Counted from the first letter of the stretch, positions 1 through 5,383 are shown. The stretch: 6,485 bases of DNA from an uncultured Peptococcaceae bacterium (GCA_958451915.1 CAUDRX010000132.1:1-6485), one strand, 5' to 3'. Numbers and translations are program-made. Notes: generated by a model from the letters alone, not told the origin.

Positions 1-38
1 CTTGGCATGGCGATGCTCTACCACTGAGCCATTTCCGC
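1..38 (-). tRNA. tRNA-Gly(GCC), 3' part cut by window edge
   Basis: Read on the minus strand, this is the 5' half of a glycine tRNA: acceptor strand GCGGAAA, D arm GCTC/GAGC with the AGTGGTA loop, 5' anticodon-stem strand TCGCC, and the anticodon GCC. It matches the complete tRNA at 183-254 at every visible base except one. Anticodon-loop position 32 is A here and T there, so the loop reads ATGCCAA instead of TTGCCAA. The rest of the gene lies outside the window, so stem pairing past position 39 cannot be checked. It has its own promoter (86-114), so it is not merely read through from the neighbouring tRNA. Confidence 0.9.
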
Positions 39-65
39 ATACCCGTTTCGGTCACGCCGCCAGAG

Positions 66-80
66 CGTTCCCTCAACGCT
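66..80 (-). repeat. tRNA leader motif, copy 1
   Basis: On the minus strand this reads AGCGTTGAGGGAACG and begins 5 nt after the -10 box, so it lies at or just after the expected transcription start. Copy 2 at 278-292 has the same spacing from its own -10 box and differs by one base. In this copy AGCGTT can pair with AACGCT just downstream, giving a 6-bp stem with a GAGGG loop. It is a shared initially transcribed region of the two tRNA units; its function is unknown. Confidence 0.7.
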
Positions 81-85
81 TGACT

Positions 86-114
86 ATAATACCACGCCAG
101 CAGATTTTTTTCAA
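86..114 (-). promoter_or_regulatory. Promoter of the edge tRNA-Gly
   Basis: On the minus strand: -35 TTGAAA, a 17-bp spacer, and -10 TATTAT preceded by TGG, which makes an extended -10. The box ends about 47 bp upstream of the tRNA 5' end. The same layout occurs upstream of the second tRNA-Gly. The match to the vegetative sigma factor consensus is strong. Confidence 0.8.
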
Positions 115-152
115 GCCCTTTTTTCATTTTTTAAGAGCATCATGCCGCGTGG

Positions 153-180
153 CAAAAAAAAGCACCCCATCCGGAATGCT
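153..180 (-). terminator. Terminator of the complete tRNA-Gly
   Basis: Directly downstream of the tRNA at 183-254, the minus strand holds AGCATTCC, loop GGAT, then GGGGTGCT. These pair over 8 bp, including two G-U pairs, and eight T residues follow. This is a standard intrinsic terminator. It separates the two tRNA genes into independent transcription units. Confidence 0.85.
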
Positions 181-182
181 GA

Positions 183-254
183 AGCGGAAAACGGGATTCG
201 AACCCGCGACCCTCGCCTTGGCAAGGCGATGCTCTACCACTGAGCCATTTCCGC
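183..254 (-). tRNA. tRNA-Gly(GCC)
   Basis: This is a complete 72-nt cloverleaf on the minus strand. The acceptor GCGGAAA pairs with TTTCCGC and the D stem is GCTC/GAGC. The anticodon stem TCGCC/GGCGA encloses TTGCCAA with anticodon GCC. The T stem GCGGG/CCCGT encloses TTCGAAT. The discriminator base is T, and the following bases are TCA, so the CCA end is not encoded and must be added after transcription. It decodes GGC and GGU glycine codons. It has its own promoter (298-326) and terminator (153-180). Confidence 0.97.
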
Positions 255-277
255 ATGTCGTTTAGGGCCCGGGGATC

Positions 278-292
278 CGTTCCCTTAACGCT
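278..292 (-). repeat. tRNA leader motif, copy 2
   Basis: The minus strand reads AGCGTTAAGGGAACG, again 5 nt after the -10 box. It is 14/15 identical to the copy at 66-80. The CGTT/AACG pair can still form a short stem. Conservation of sequence and position next to otherwise diverged flanks suggests a functional leader or initiation region, or a recent duplication of the promoter-tRNA unit. Confidence 0.7.
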
Positions 293-297
293 CGTTT

Positions 298-326
298 ATA
301 TTACCACGCTGTTACAGAAAATGCAA
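298..326 (-). promoter_or_regulatory. Promoter of the complete tRNA-Gly
   Basis: Minus strand: -35 TTGCAT, 17-bp spacer, -10 TAATAT with an upstream TGG (extended -10). The eight bases GCGTGGTA running into the -10 box are identical to those of the other tRNA promoter and of the permease promoter at 4308-4336. It fires away from gap. Confidence 0.8.
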
Positions 327-331
327 GCCTT

Positions 332-360
332 TTTTACAAGAAGTTTTCCACTTCGTAAAA
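332..360. repeat. Imperfect inverted repeat between tRNA and gap
   Basis: TTTTAC at 332-337 pairs with GTAAAA at 355-360, and GAAG at 340-343 pairs with CTTC at 351-354. There is a two-base AA bulge and a 7-nt loop. It sits between the divergent tRNA promoter and gap. No convincing T tract follows on the plus strand, so it is not an obvious terminator; it could be an operator or chance. Confidence 0.4.
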
Positions 361-374
361 TGTTCATCAAAATT

Positions 375-410
375 CCTTTATTTTTCATCATGATCACCTT
401 TATTTTTCAT
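375..410 (+). repeat. Two-copy 14-bp direct repeat upstream of gap
   Basis: CCTTTATTTTTCAT occurs at 375-388 and again, identically, at 397-410. The start-to-start distance is 22 bp, about two helical turns, so both copies would face the same side of the DNA. The second copy ends 56 bp before the gap start codon, near where the promoter should be. I could find only a weak promoter candidate here (TTTATT at 399-404, 17 bp, TATCTT at 422-427). The repeat may be a regulator-binding site or an A+T-rich upstream element; this is inference. Confidence 0.55.
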
Positions 411-466
411 GCCAAATAAGGTATCTTATTAGATGAAAACTGCTTTCTTTTTTTAAGGAGGATATT

Positions 467-1462
467 ATGTCTATTAAAATTGGTATCAACGGATTTGGCC
501 GCATTGGCCGCTTAGTCGCTCGTGTTGCTGTCATGGATCCAGAAGTAGAACTGGTCGCCATCAACTCTACTTCCGACGCTGAAGGGACTGCCCGTCTTTT
601 TGAATACGACTCCACCCACGGCATCTTCAAAGGTGACGTTTCCTACGAAGAAGGCGTGCTGATCGTCAACGGCCAGCGTATCACCCTTTTCTCCGACCGT
701 GATCCTAAAAACCTCAAGTGGGGCGAAGTCGGCGCCGACATCGTTATCGAATCTACCGGCAAGTTCAAGACCATTGAAACAGCTTCTGTCCATCTCGAGA
801 ACGGTGCCAAGAAAGTTGTCATCACCGCTCCTTCCTCTGACGCTCCAATGATCGTTATGGGCGTTAATGAAGAGACTTATGAACCATCCATGAACGTCGT
901 TTCCAACGCCAGCTGCACGACCAACTGCCTGGCACCTGTGACCAAGGTCATCTATGATAACTTCACCATCGTCGCTGGTGCAATGACCACTGTCCACTCC
1001 TTCACGAACGACCAGAAGAACCTTGATGCACGCCACAAAGATCCACGCCGTGCGCGCGGCTGCACCCAATCTATCATCCCTACGACCACCGGCGCTGCCA
1101 AAGCCATGGGCAAGATCATCCCAGAACTCAATGGCAAGATGAACGGCTTTGCACTGCGCGTGCCAACGCCAAACGTTTCCCTGACCGATGTCGTCTTCCA
1201 GATCAAGGAAGATTTCACCGTCGAACAGGTCAACCAACTGCTGAAGGATGCCGCTGAAGGCCCTATGCAAGGTATTCTTGGCTATTCCGACAAACCACTC
1301 GTTTCCATCGATTACAATGGCGATCCTCGCTCCTCCATCGTTGATGGTCTCTCCACCATGAAAGTTGGCGATGATCTGCTCAAAGTCATCGCCTGGTATG
1401 ACAACGAATGGGGCTACAGCTGCCGCGTTGTTGACCTTGCAAAATACATTGCTACCAAGTAA
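467..1462 (+). CDS. gap: Glyceraldehyde-3-phosphate dehydrogenase, type I, NADP-type or dual cofactor signature
   Basis: This cytoplasmic tetrameric enzyme interconverts glyceraldehyde-3-phosphate and 1,3-bisphosphoglycerate in glycolysis and gluconeogenesis. The 331-aa length is normal for the family. Visible features are the Rossmann motif GFGRIG (9-14), the catalytic motif ASCTTN with Cys150, His177 in TTVHSFTND, and the C-terminal WYDNEWGYS (310-318). The start is set by AAGGAGG five bases upstream of ATG. Cofactor residues are unusual: the usual Asp after AxN is Ser34 (AINSTSD), and the usual Leu-Pro before HKD is Ala188-Arg189. Those are the positions (D32, L187, P188 in Bacillus numbering) known to exclude NADP. 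I infer NADP or dual use, which would fit a biosynthetic or gluconeogenic role, but main glycolytic use is not excluded. All 14 prolines use CCA or CCT, unlike neighbouring genes, which fits high expression. It is single-gene: a terminator follows, and pgk/tpi/eno are not adjacent. Confidence 0.97.
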   Translation: MSIKIGINGFGRIGRLVARVAVMDPEVELVAINSTSDAEGTARLFEYDSTHGIFKGDVSYEEGVLIVNGQRITLFSDRDPKNLKWGEVGADIVIESTGKFKTIETASVHLENGAKKVVITAPSSDAPMIVMGVNEETYEPSMNVVSNASCTTNCLAPVTKVIYDNFTIVAGAMTTVHSFTNDQKNLDARHKDPRRARGCTQSIIPTTTGAAKAMGKIIPELNGKMNGFALRVPTPNVSLTDVVFQIKEDFTVEQVNQLLKDAAEGPMQGILGYSDKPLVSIDYNGDPRSSIVDGLSTMKVGDDLLKVIAWYDNEWGYSCRVVDLAKYIATK

Positions 1463-1472
1463 ACCGTATATC

Positions 1473-1508
1473 AAAAACGCCTTCGGATCCGATCCGAAGG
1501 CGTTTTTT
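1473..1508 (+). terminator. Terminator of gap (two-way)
   Basis: A near-perfect palindrome, CGCCTTCGGATC and GATCCGAAGGCG at 1478-1502, is flanked by AAAAA on the left and TTTTTT on the right. It therefore works as an intrinsic terminator for gap and, read on the minus strand, for anything coming through the ABC remnant. It lies 10 bp after the gap stop codon. Confidence 0.92.
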
Positions 1509-1834
1509 CATGCCCGCAGCAAACGTCCCTGTTCAAGCCGCAGCACCTGGTCCGCAGCGTTTGCAAGCGCAGGGCTGTGAGTGACGGCGATGACACATTT
1601 ACCATGCGCGTGGGCCGTGTCGGCGAGAAGACGGATGATGCCACGCGCGCTGTTCACATCGAGATTGCCGGTAGGCTCATCAGCAAGAAGCACCTGCGCA
1701 GGACTGGCAAGGGCTCGGGCGATGGCAACGCGCTGCTGCTGCACGCCTGAGAGCGCACACACATTTTTGCGCGCGATGTCTGATGGAAGCCCGACTTCGG
1801 CGAGCAGCGCCCTCACCCTCTCACGGATATGAAG
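1508..1834 (-). pseudogene. 3' remnant of an ABC-transporter ATPase gene
   Basis: The minus strand encodes about 108 residues corresponding to the C-terminal half of an ABC ATPase of the LolD/MacB type. In order there is a signature motif LSGVQQQR, Walker B VLLADEPTGNLD, and the switch histidine in AVTHS. The family consensus signature is LSGGQQQR, so the second glycine has become valine. Walker A and the Q-loop region, roughly the first half of a usual 220-aa protein, are absent. Upstream the reading frame runs straight into a terminator hairpin (1835-1877) and then the end of another gene. The only ATG in frame (1859-1861) lies inside that hairpin and has no ribosome binding site. The frame itself is intact to its TGA, so truncation was probably by deletion or insertion and may be fairly recent. 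No permease partner is nearby. Confidence 0.85.
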
Positions 1835-1877
1835 AAAGCCCTTCCCGCTGACGATCACCATCAGCGGGAAGGGCTTT
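1835..1877 (-). terminator. Terminator of the permease-amidohydrolase operon
   Basis: A perfect 17-bp inverted repeat (1835-1851 with 1861-1877; AAAGCCCTTCCCGCTGA on the left) encloses a 9-nt loop. On the minus strand it follows the amidohydrolase stop codon by 9 bp and ends in TTTCTTC. On the plus strand it is followed by a pyrimidine tract, TTCTCTTTTC, so weak two-way action is possible. Confidence 0.85.
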
Positions 1878-1886
1878 TCTCTTTTC

Positions 1887-2723
1887 TCAGTCGTTCAGGC
1901 CAAGGAATTCGGCAGCGTTGTTGTACATGATGTTTGGCAAGGCTTCTTCGCTGATGCCAGACTGCATGTAGTACTCGGACGCTTCCTTGAGCGGCATGAG
2001 CGGATAGGCTGACGCAAACATGAGCCGGTCTCTGAGCAGACAGTTGGCAGCCAGGATATAATCATTCTGCCCCGGCGATTCGATCATATAGAAATCCGGT
2101 GCCACATAAAGGTTGCCGCGGTTCACTGCCATCTGGCAGATCTCTGTGACATATGGCCAGCCGCCATGGGCCAGGCCGATCTTCAGATCCGGAAAAGCAC
2201 CGAGCACATCGTCGAGCGGTTCCGGTGCATAGTAGCGCAGGCTTGTCGTCTGGATGCCGCCGTAGGTCATGAAGATCGGGATCTTCTTTTCCTGCAGGTA
2301 CTCATACAACGGGAAGACACGCACACTGTTGACCATCCATGGCGTCTTGTCCTGCCCCGGTTCCAGGATGATGCCGGTGCAAGGGCCATTGACGACGTAT
2401 TTCTCGACTTCTGCGATGGCATCACCAATGTTCAAACTGTTCACATCGATGCCCGCCATACCGACGACCTTCTCTGGATACCGGGTGATGAGATCGACCA
2501 GGTCGTCGTTGTTGCCGTCCAGGCTCTTGCGCACAGGCACGACGAGCTTTTCCACGCCGGCTTCGTCGGCTTCCTGCACGAGCAAGTCCATGGAAAATTC
2601 CCGCACCGATGGCGGCAGGAGCCAGCCGCGGGCGCCGCCGTGGCCGTCTGGGCCGACCTGATAGATGTTGCTGCCTTCATACGATTTAAATGGTGCGCGT
2701 ACGCGCATATCAATGATCTTCAT
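1887..2723 (-). CDS. Amidohydrolase-2-fold protein lacking canonical metal ligands
   Basis: A 278-aa cytoplasmic protein with the layout of the amidohydrolase-2 family, whose members include hydrolases and decarboxylases of carboxylated compounds. The family's first strand normally carries DxHxH; here it is DMRVRAPF, with Arg7 and Arg9 in place of the two histidines. The mid-barrel histidine (usually HxGG) is replaced in FMTYGG (151-156). His186 in LAHGGWP is retained. The final strand, usually GSDYP or GTDYP, is FASAYP (237-242), so the catalytic/metal aspartate is Ala240. A classical zinc-dependent hydrolase is therefore unlikely. The frame is intact and well translated (AGGAGG eight bases before ATG), so it is not a decayed gene. 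The arginine pair might bind a substrate carboxylate. It lies 21 bp downstream of the permease gene and is probably co-transcribed with it. The substrate is not predictable from sequence alone. Confidence 0.85.
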   Translation of the reverse strand: MKIIDMRVRAPFKSYEGSNIYQVGPDGHGGARGWLLPPSVREFSMDLLVQEADEAGVEKLVVPVRKSLDGNNDDLVDLITRYPEKVVGMAGIDVNSLNIGDAIAEVEKYVVNGPCTGIILEPGQDKTPWMVNSVRVFPLYEYLQEKKIPIFMTYGGIQTTSLRYYAPEPLDDVLGAFPDLKIGLAHGGWPYVTEICQMAVNRGNLYVAPDFYMIESPGQNDYILAANCLLRDRLMFASAYPLMPLKEASEYYMQSGISEEALPNIMYNNAAEFLGLND

Positions 2724-2744
2724 ACTCTTTTCCTCCTTATGGTC

Positions 2745-4211
2745 TTACGCAAGACCGATCATATTGAAATAGAACGCCATGACAAAATACAGACCCACAC
2801 TGACCGTCGCCATCACCGTCCCGGAGATCCAACCCAGCTTACTCTGATTTTTGAACGAGATCAAGTCCGTGTTGCTGAAAGTGATCGCATTGACAGGGTT
2901 GGCCGATGGCATGCCGATGGAACAGTTGCTGCCATGATAGATCGCCAACGCCGCAGCCGCCATGTTGATCCCTTCGATGCTCGAAGAGAGCGCCATGATC
3001 GCGCTGATGAAGACCAGCGCCACGACCATATTGTTGAGGAAGTTGGAGATGATCATGGACAGATAGATCGCCAGGATGACGAAGACGACTGGAGGCACCA
3101 CTTCCAGGAGTGGTCCGAACCAAGCGCCGAGCGTCGCAGAGATGCCGACCGTATCTTTAGAGATGAAGGTACTGATCGTCGTGTAGAACGCCGCCATCCA
3201 GAAAACGCTCCAGTTAAAGCCTTTGCCAATCGTCGCCATATCCAAGAGCGGTTTTCCTTCGATCGGGATCATCAGCATGAGCCCCGAGAGGATCAGCATG
3301 ATGCCGCCGAAGCCCAAGTAGTTCAGGAACACGAGCACAGGATTCGTGCTTGCAGAAAAGACGCTAGGCACGACCAGCAGAACGACCATCGCCAGGATGT
3401 ACCAGAGCATGGCTTTCTGCTGCTTCGTCGCATAGACCTTGTCGATCTCCAGCACCTTTGGATCGAAGCGCGAGAGATCCACGCGCACGATGTATTTACA
3501 GAACAGGATGTAGACGATCGCCAGCACGATGGAACCGCCGATCCCCCAGAGGATCCCCTGCAGCATCGAGAGCGGCACCGTCACCGCAGAATTGTAGGTC
3601 TGCAGGACGATGATCATCGAGATCTTGAACGGTGGGTACATCTCACCAAACACGGCGCACAGGGCCAGCCCGCAGAGCCAGTAGGAATTGATCAGGTCGC
3701 CCGGCTTCACGCCTGCTTTGGCAGCGAGGCCACGGTACAGCCCGATGAAGAGTAGGATCGCGATCTGACAAGCGGAGACCGCCGCCACGGCGTAGGCGCC
3801 GATAAAGAAGAAGAAGCTCATAATGAACGGACTTTTTCGTGAGAGACGCATATTCAGCAGAAAGCCCGCAATGACATTGGCCAAGCCAGATTCACTGACA
3901 TAGGCGCATATCAAAAGCGCCCCAAAGATCATCCACTGGGTCTGACTGCCAAGGCACGCTGCCAACGTATCCCCCATCGACTCATAAGCCCCACTGACAC
4001 CCAACGCAACAATACCTGTGAGTGAAGGCCAGCCGAGGTCGATGAAGACCCAGCCCACGATCGTACCAATCAGGATGAAGAGAATATGCATCCCGAGCGT
4101 GGTCATCTCGCCGAAGGGCGGCAGCTTGACTGCAAGAAATTGCAACAACAAGACGATCACTTTCCAAAAGAATTTGTGATCGGAAAGGGTTCTTTTTTCT
4201 GTGGTAGACAT
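2745..4211 (-). CDS. SLC13/DASS-like anion permease
   Basis: A 488-aa inner-membrane protein with about a dozen hydrophobic segments spread from residue 15 to 485. The longest hydrophilic stretch is in the middle (about 243-267). The arrangement of two similar halves and the motifs AVSACQIAILLF (144-155), MIISNFLNNMVVAL (386-399) and SANPVNAITF (436-445) resemble the hairpin/SNT substrate-binding elements of the ion transporter superfamily. SLC13-type carriers usually take up dicarboxylates, tricarboxylates or sulfate with sodium. Start: GGGAGG seven bases before ATG. It is the first gene of a minus-strand operon with the amidohydrolase-like protein and is divergent from the LysR regulator. 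Carboxylate uptake for that enzyme is my inference. Other anion carriers of the same superfamily (ArsB/NhaD, citrate carriers) are alternatives. Confidence 0.85.
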   Translation of the reverse strand: MSTTEKRTLSDHKFFWKVIVLLLQFLAVKLPPFGEMTTLGMHILFILIGTIVGWVFIDLGWPSLTGIVALGVSGAYESMGDTLAACLGSQTQWMIFGALLICAYVSESGLANVIAGFLLNMRLSRKSPFIMSFFFFIGAYAVAAVSACQIAILLFIGLYRGLAAKAGVKPGDLINSYWLCGLALCAVFGEMYPPFKISMIIVLQTYNSAVTVPLSMLQGILWGIGGSIVLAIVYILFCKYIVRVDLSRFDPKVLEIDKVYATKQQKAMLWYILAMVVLLVVPSVFSASTNPVLVFLNYLGFGGIMLILSGLMLMIPIEGKPLLDMATIGKGFNWSVFWMAAFYTTISTFISKDTVGISATLGAWFGPLLEVVPPVVFVILAIYLSMIISNFLNNMVVALVFISAIMALSSSIEGINMAAAALAIYHGSNCSIGMPSANPVNAITFSNTDLISFKNQSKLGWISGTVMATVSVGLYFVMAFYFNMIGLA

Positions 4212-4278
4212 ACGTCATCCTCCCTTACGATTTTTTCTGACTAAGATAAGGGCGAAGACGAGATTCCGGAATGTCGTC

Positions 4279-4295
4279 ATCACGGCGAGCGTGAT
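4279..4295 (-). other. Small hairpin in permease mRNA leader
   Basis: ATCACG and CGTGAT form a 6-bp stem around a 5-nt loop in the roughly 90-nt untranslated leader of the permease transcript. No T tract follows and no known riboswitch pattern is evident. It may be only local structure. Confidence 0.3.
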
Positions 4296-4307
4296 CTCTA
4301 TGGTCAT

Positions 4308-4336
4308 ACTATACCACGCCGATTATAGATTGTATA
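4308..4336 (-). promoter_or_regulatory. Promoter of the permease-amidohydrolase operon
   Basis: Minus strand: -35 TATACA (4/6 to consensus), 17-bp spacer, extended -10 TGGTATAGT. The spacer end GCGTGGTA is identical to both tRNA promoters in this window. The start would fall near 4301, giving a leader of about 90 nt. The weak -35 box, overlapped by a LysR-type dyad, fits a promoter that needs activation. An alternative -10 (TATAAT at 4321-4326 on the minus strand) lacks a good -35. Confidence 0.6.
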
Positions 4337-4337
4337 A
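4323..4337. promoter_or_regulatory. Candidate LysR activation-site dyad (T-N11-A)
   Basis: TTATAGATTGTATAA is a perfect TTATA-N5-TATAA dyad that satisfies the LysR-family T-N11-A rule. It overlaps the -35 box of the permease promoter, where LysR-type activation sites commonly lie. Because it is A+T-rich it could also be chance. Confidence 0.45.
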
Positions 4338-4344
4338 TTTCTTT

Positions 4345-4364
4345 TTATCATCTGAAGTTGATAA
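4345..4364. promoter_or_regulatory. Candidate LysR recognition-site dyad
   Basis: TTATCA at 4345-4350 mirrors TGATAA at 4359-4364, with further internal pairing (8 of 10 positions symmetric). It sits just upstream of the permease -35 and between the two divergent promoters, at about -54 relative to the predicted permease start. LysR-type regulators usually bind such a dyad both to control the divergent operon and to repress themselves. Confidence 0.55.
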
Positions 4365-4385
4365 CTTTATTTATCGATCGCCCTG

Positions 4386-4394
4386 TGCTACACT
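4386..4394 (+). promoter_or_regulatory. Probable lysR promoter, extended -10
   Basis: TGCTACACT matches the extended -10 pattern TGnTAnnnT and lies 27 bp before the lysR start codon. No good -35 is found at 16-18 bp (TTTATT at 4366-4371 is poor), so dependence on the extended -10 is assumed. The recognition dyad is centred about 46 bp upstream of the expected start. Confidence 0.4.
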
Positions 4395-4421
4395 GGATCC
4401 ACATGAGAAAGGATGATAGTG

Positions 4422-5357
4422 ATGAAACTCGATCAATTGCGCTATTTTCTCAAGGTGGTGGAGTGCCACTCCTTCCACCAGGCTGCCCGCGAACTCTACA
4501 TGACCCAGCCAGCCCTGACAAAATCCATCCAAGCACTGGAAGACGAACTCTCTGTCACCCTGCTGCACCGTTCCAAGACCGGCACCTATCCGACAGAATA
4601 CGGCCTGCGCGTCTACAACGACTCGAAAGGCATCATCGACGCCCTCGAAGAAAAGATCGCCACCTGGCACACCTTCCAGGCAGTGCGGGAGAAGATCACC
4701 GGCACCGTCCACCTGGCGGCGATCCCGGTCCTCTGCAACCTCATCCTGGAGCAGATCATCGAAGGCATCACCACCACCTATCCCGAGATCGACATCATGC
4801 TCCACGATGTGCCGATGAACACCTTCCCGGATGAACTCCTGCGCGGCCGCTTCAACGTCGGCATCACCTCCGTCACCTTGGATCAAAAAGACGAGCAAGA
4901 ACGCCGCTACCAGGCGATGCATTTTCAGGCCACGCGCCTTCTGGCCGACGACTATGCAATCTACCTCAGCACCAAAAATCCCTACGCGGCGCGGCAGGTC
5001 CTCACGCCTGACGACTGCCGCCACCTCCGTCTGATCACCTACTCCTCCAATCAACCGGTGCAATTTACAGGCGTCTTCGCCCTCTTCAAGCAAAAGCAAT
5101 TCTTCAACAGCATCGGCAACATCCTACAAATGGTCGCCGACAACAAAGGCACCACCGTCCTCATGCGCAACGCCATGAAGAACAACTGGTACATGCAGAA
5201 CGGCTTCATCTGCGAAAAACGCCTGAAAAACACCCGCATCATGCCAAACGAGCATGTGCTCCTGCGCGCCGATGCCCCACTCCTGACCGCTGCCGAAAGA
5301 GCGGTCGCCGACTACATCGAAGACCACTACACCCGTCTTTATCAAACGCAAGGCTAA
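4422..5357 (+). CDS. LysR-family transcriptional regulator
   Basis: A 311-aa DNA-binding regulator of standard length. Residues 1-60 form the winged helix-turn-helix, starting MKLDQLRYFLKVVE, with the helix-turn-helix in SFHQAARELYMTQPALTKSI. A linker helix follows (about 65-90), then the two-lobed effector-binding domain (about 91-300). An earlier in-frame ATG at 4413 overlaps the likely ribosome binding site AAAGGA (4408-4413). I therefore chose 4422, which is eight bases from that site and gives the classic N-terminus. It is divergent from the permease-amidohydrolase pair across a 210-bp region with two dyads, the usual arrangement for a LysR protein that activates its neighbours in response to a pathway metabolite. 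The effector is unknown. A shared terminator region separates it from the convergent deaminase gene. Confidence 0.93.
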   Translation: MKLDQLRYFLKVVECHSFHQAARELYMTQPALTKSIQALEDELSVTLLHRSKTGTYPTEYGLRVYNDSKGIIDALEEKIATWHTFQAVREKITGTVHLAAIPVLCNLILEQIIEGITTTYPEIDIMLHDVPMNTFPDELLRGRFNVGITSVTLDQKDEQERRYQAMHFQATRLLADDYAIYLSTKNPYAARQVLTPDDCRHLRLITYSSNQPVQFTGVFALFKQKQFFNSIGNILQMVADNKGTTVLMRNAMKNNWYMQNGFICEKRLKNTRIMPNEHVLLRADAPLLTAAERAVADYIEDHYTRLYQTQG

Positions 5358-5383
5358 ACCCTGTCGCCGCGCCAACACGCAAA

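Noticed and set aside
2..265. Plus-strand open frame across the tRNA genes
   Set aside because: It is entirely antisense to two tRNAs, a terminator and promoters; its repeated peptide only reflects the tRNA duplication.
512..1474. Minus-strand open frame of 320 codons opposite gap
   Set aside because: It mirrors the conserved GAPDH reading frame with no ribosome binding site or domain; a product of gap codon bias.
1835..1861. Start codon at 1859-1861 extending the ABC remnant to 117 residues
   Set aside because: The extra residues are encoded by a terminator hairpin and there is no ribosome binding site.
2166..3755. Long plus-strand open frame (529 codons) opposite the amidohydrolase and permease
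   Set aside because: Translation is rich in Asp, His and Arg with no recognisable motif. It is the antisense shadow of two well-supported genes and spans their junction.
4413..4421. Earlier ATG for lysR
   Set aside because: It overlaps the likely ribosome binding site; the ATG at 4422 has correct spacing and gives the usual LysR N-terminus.
4371..5099. Minus-strand open frame opposite lysR
   Set aside because: Antisense to a clear LysR protein; no start signal or domain.
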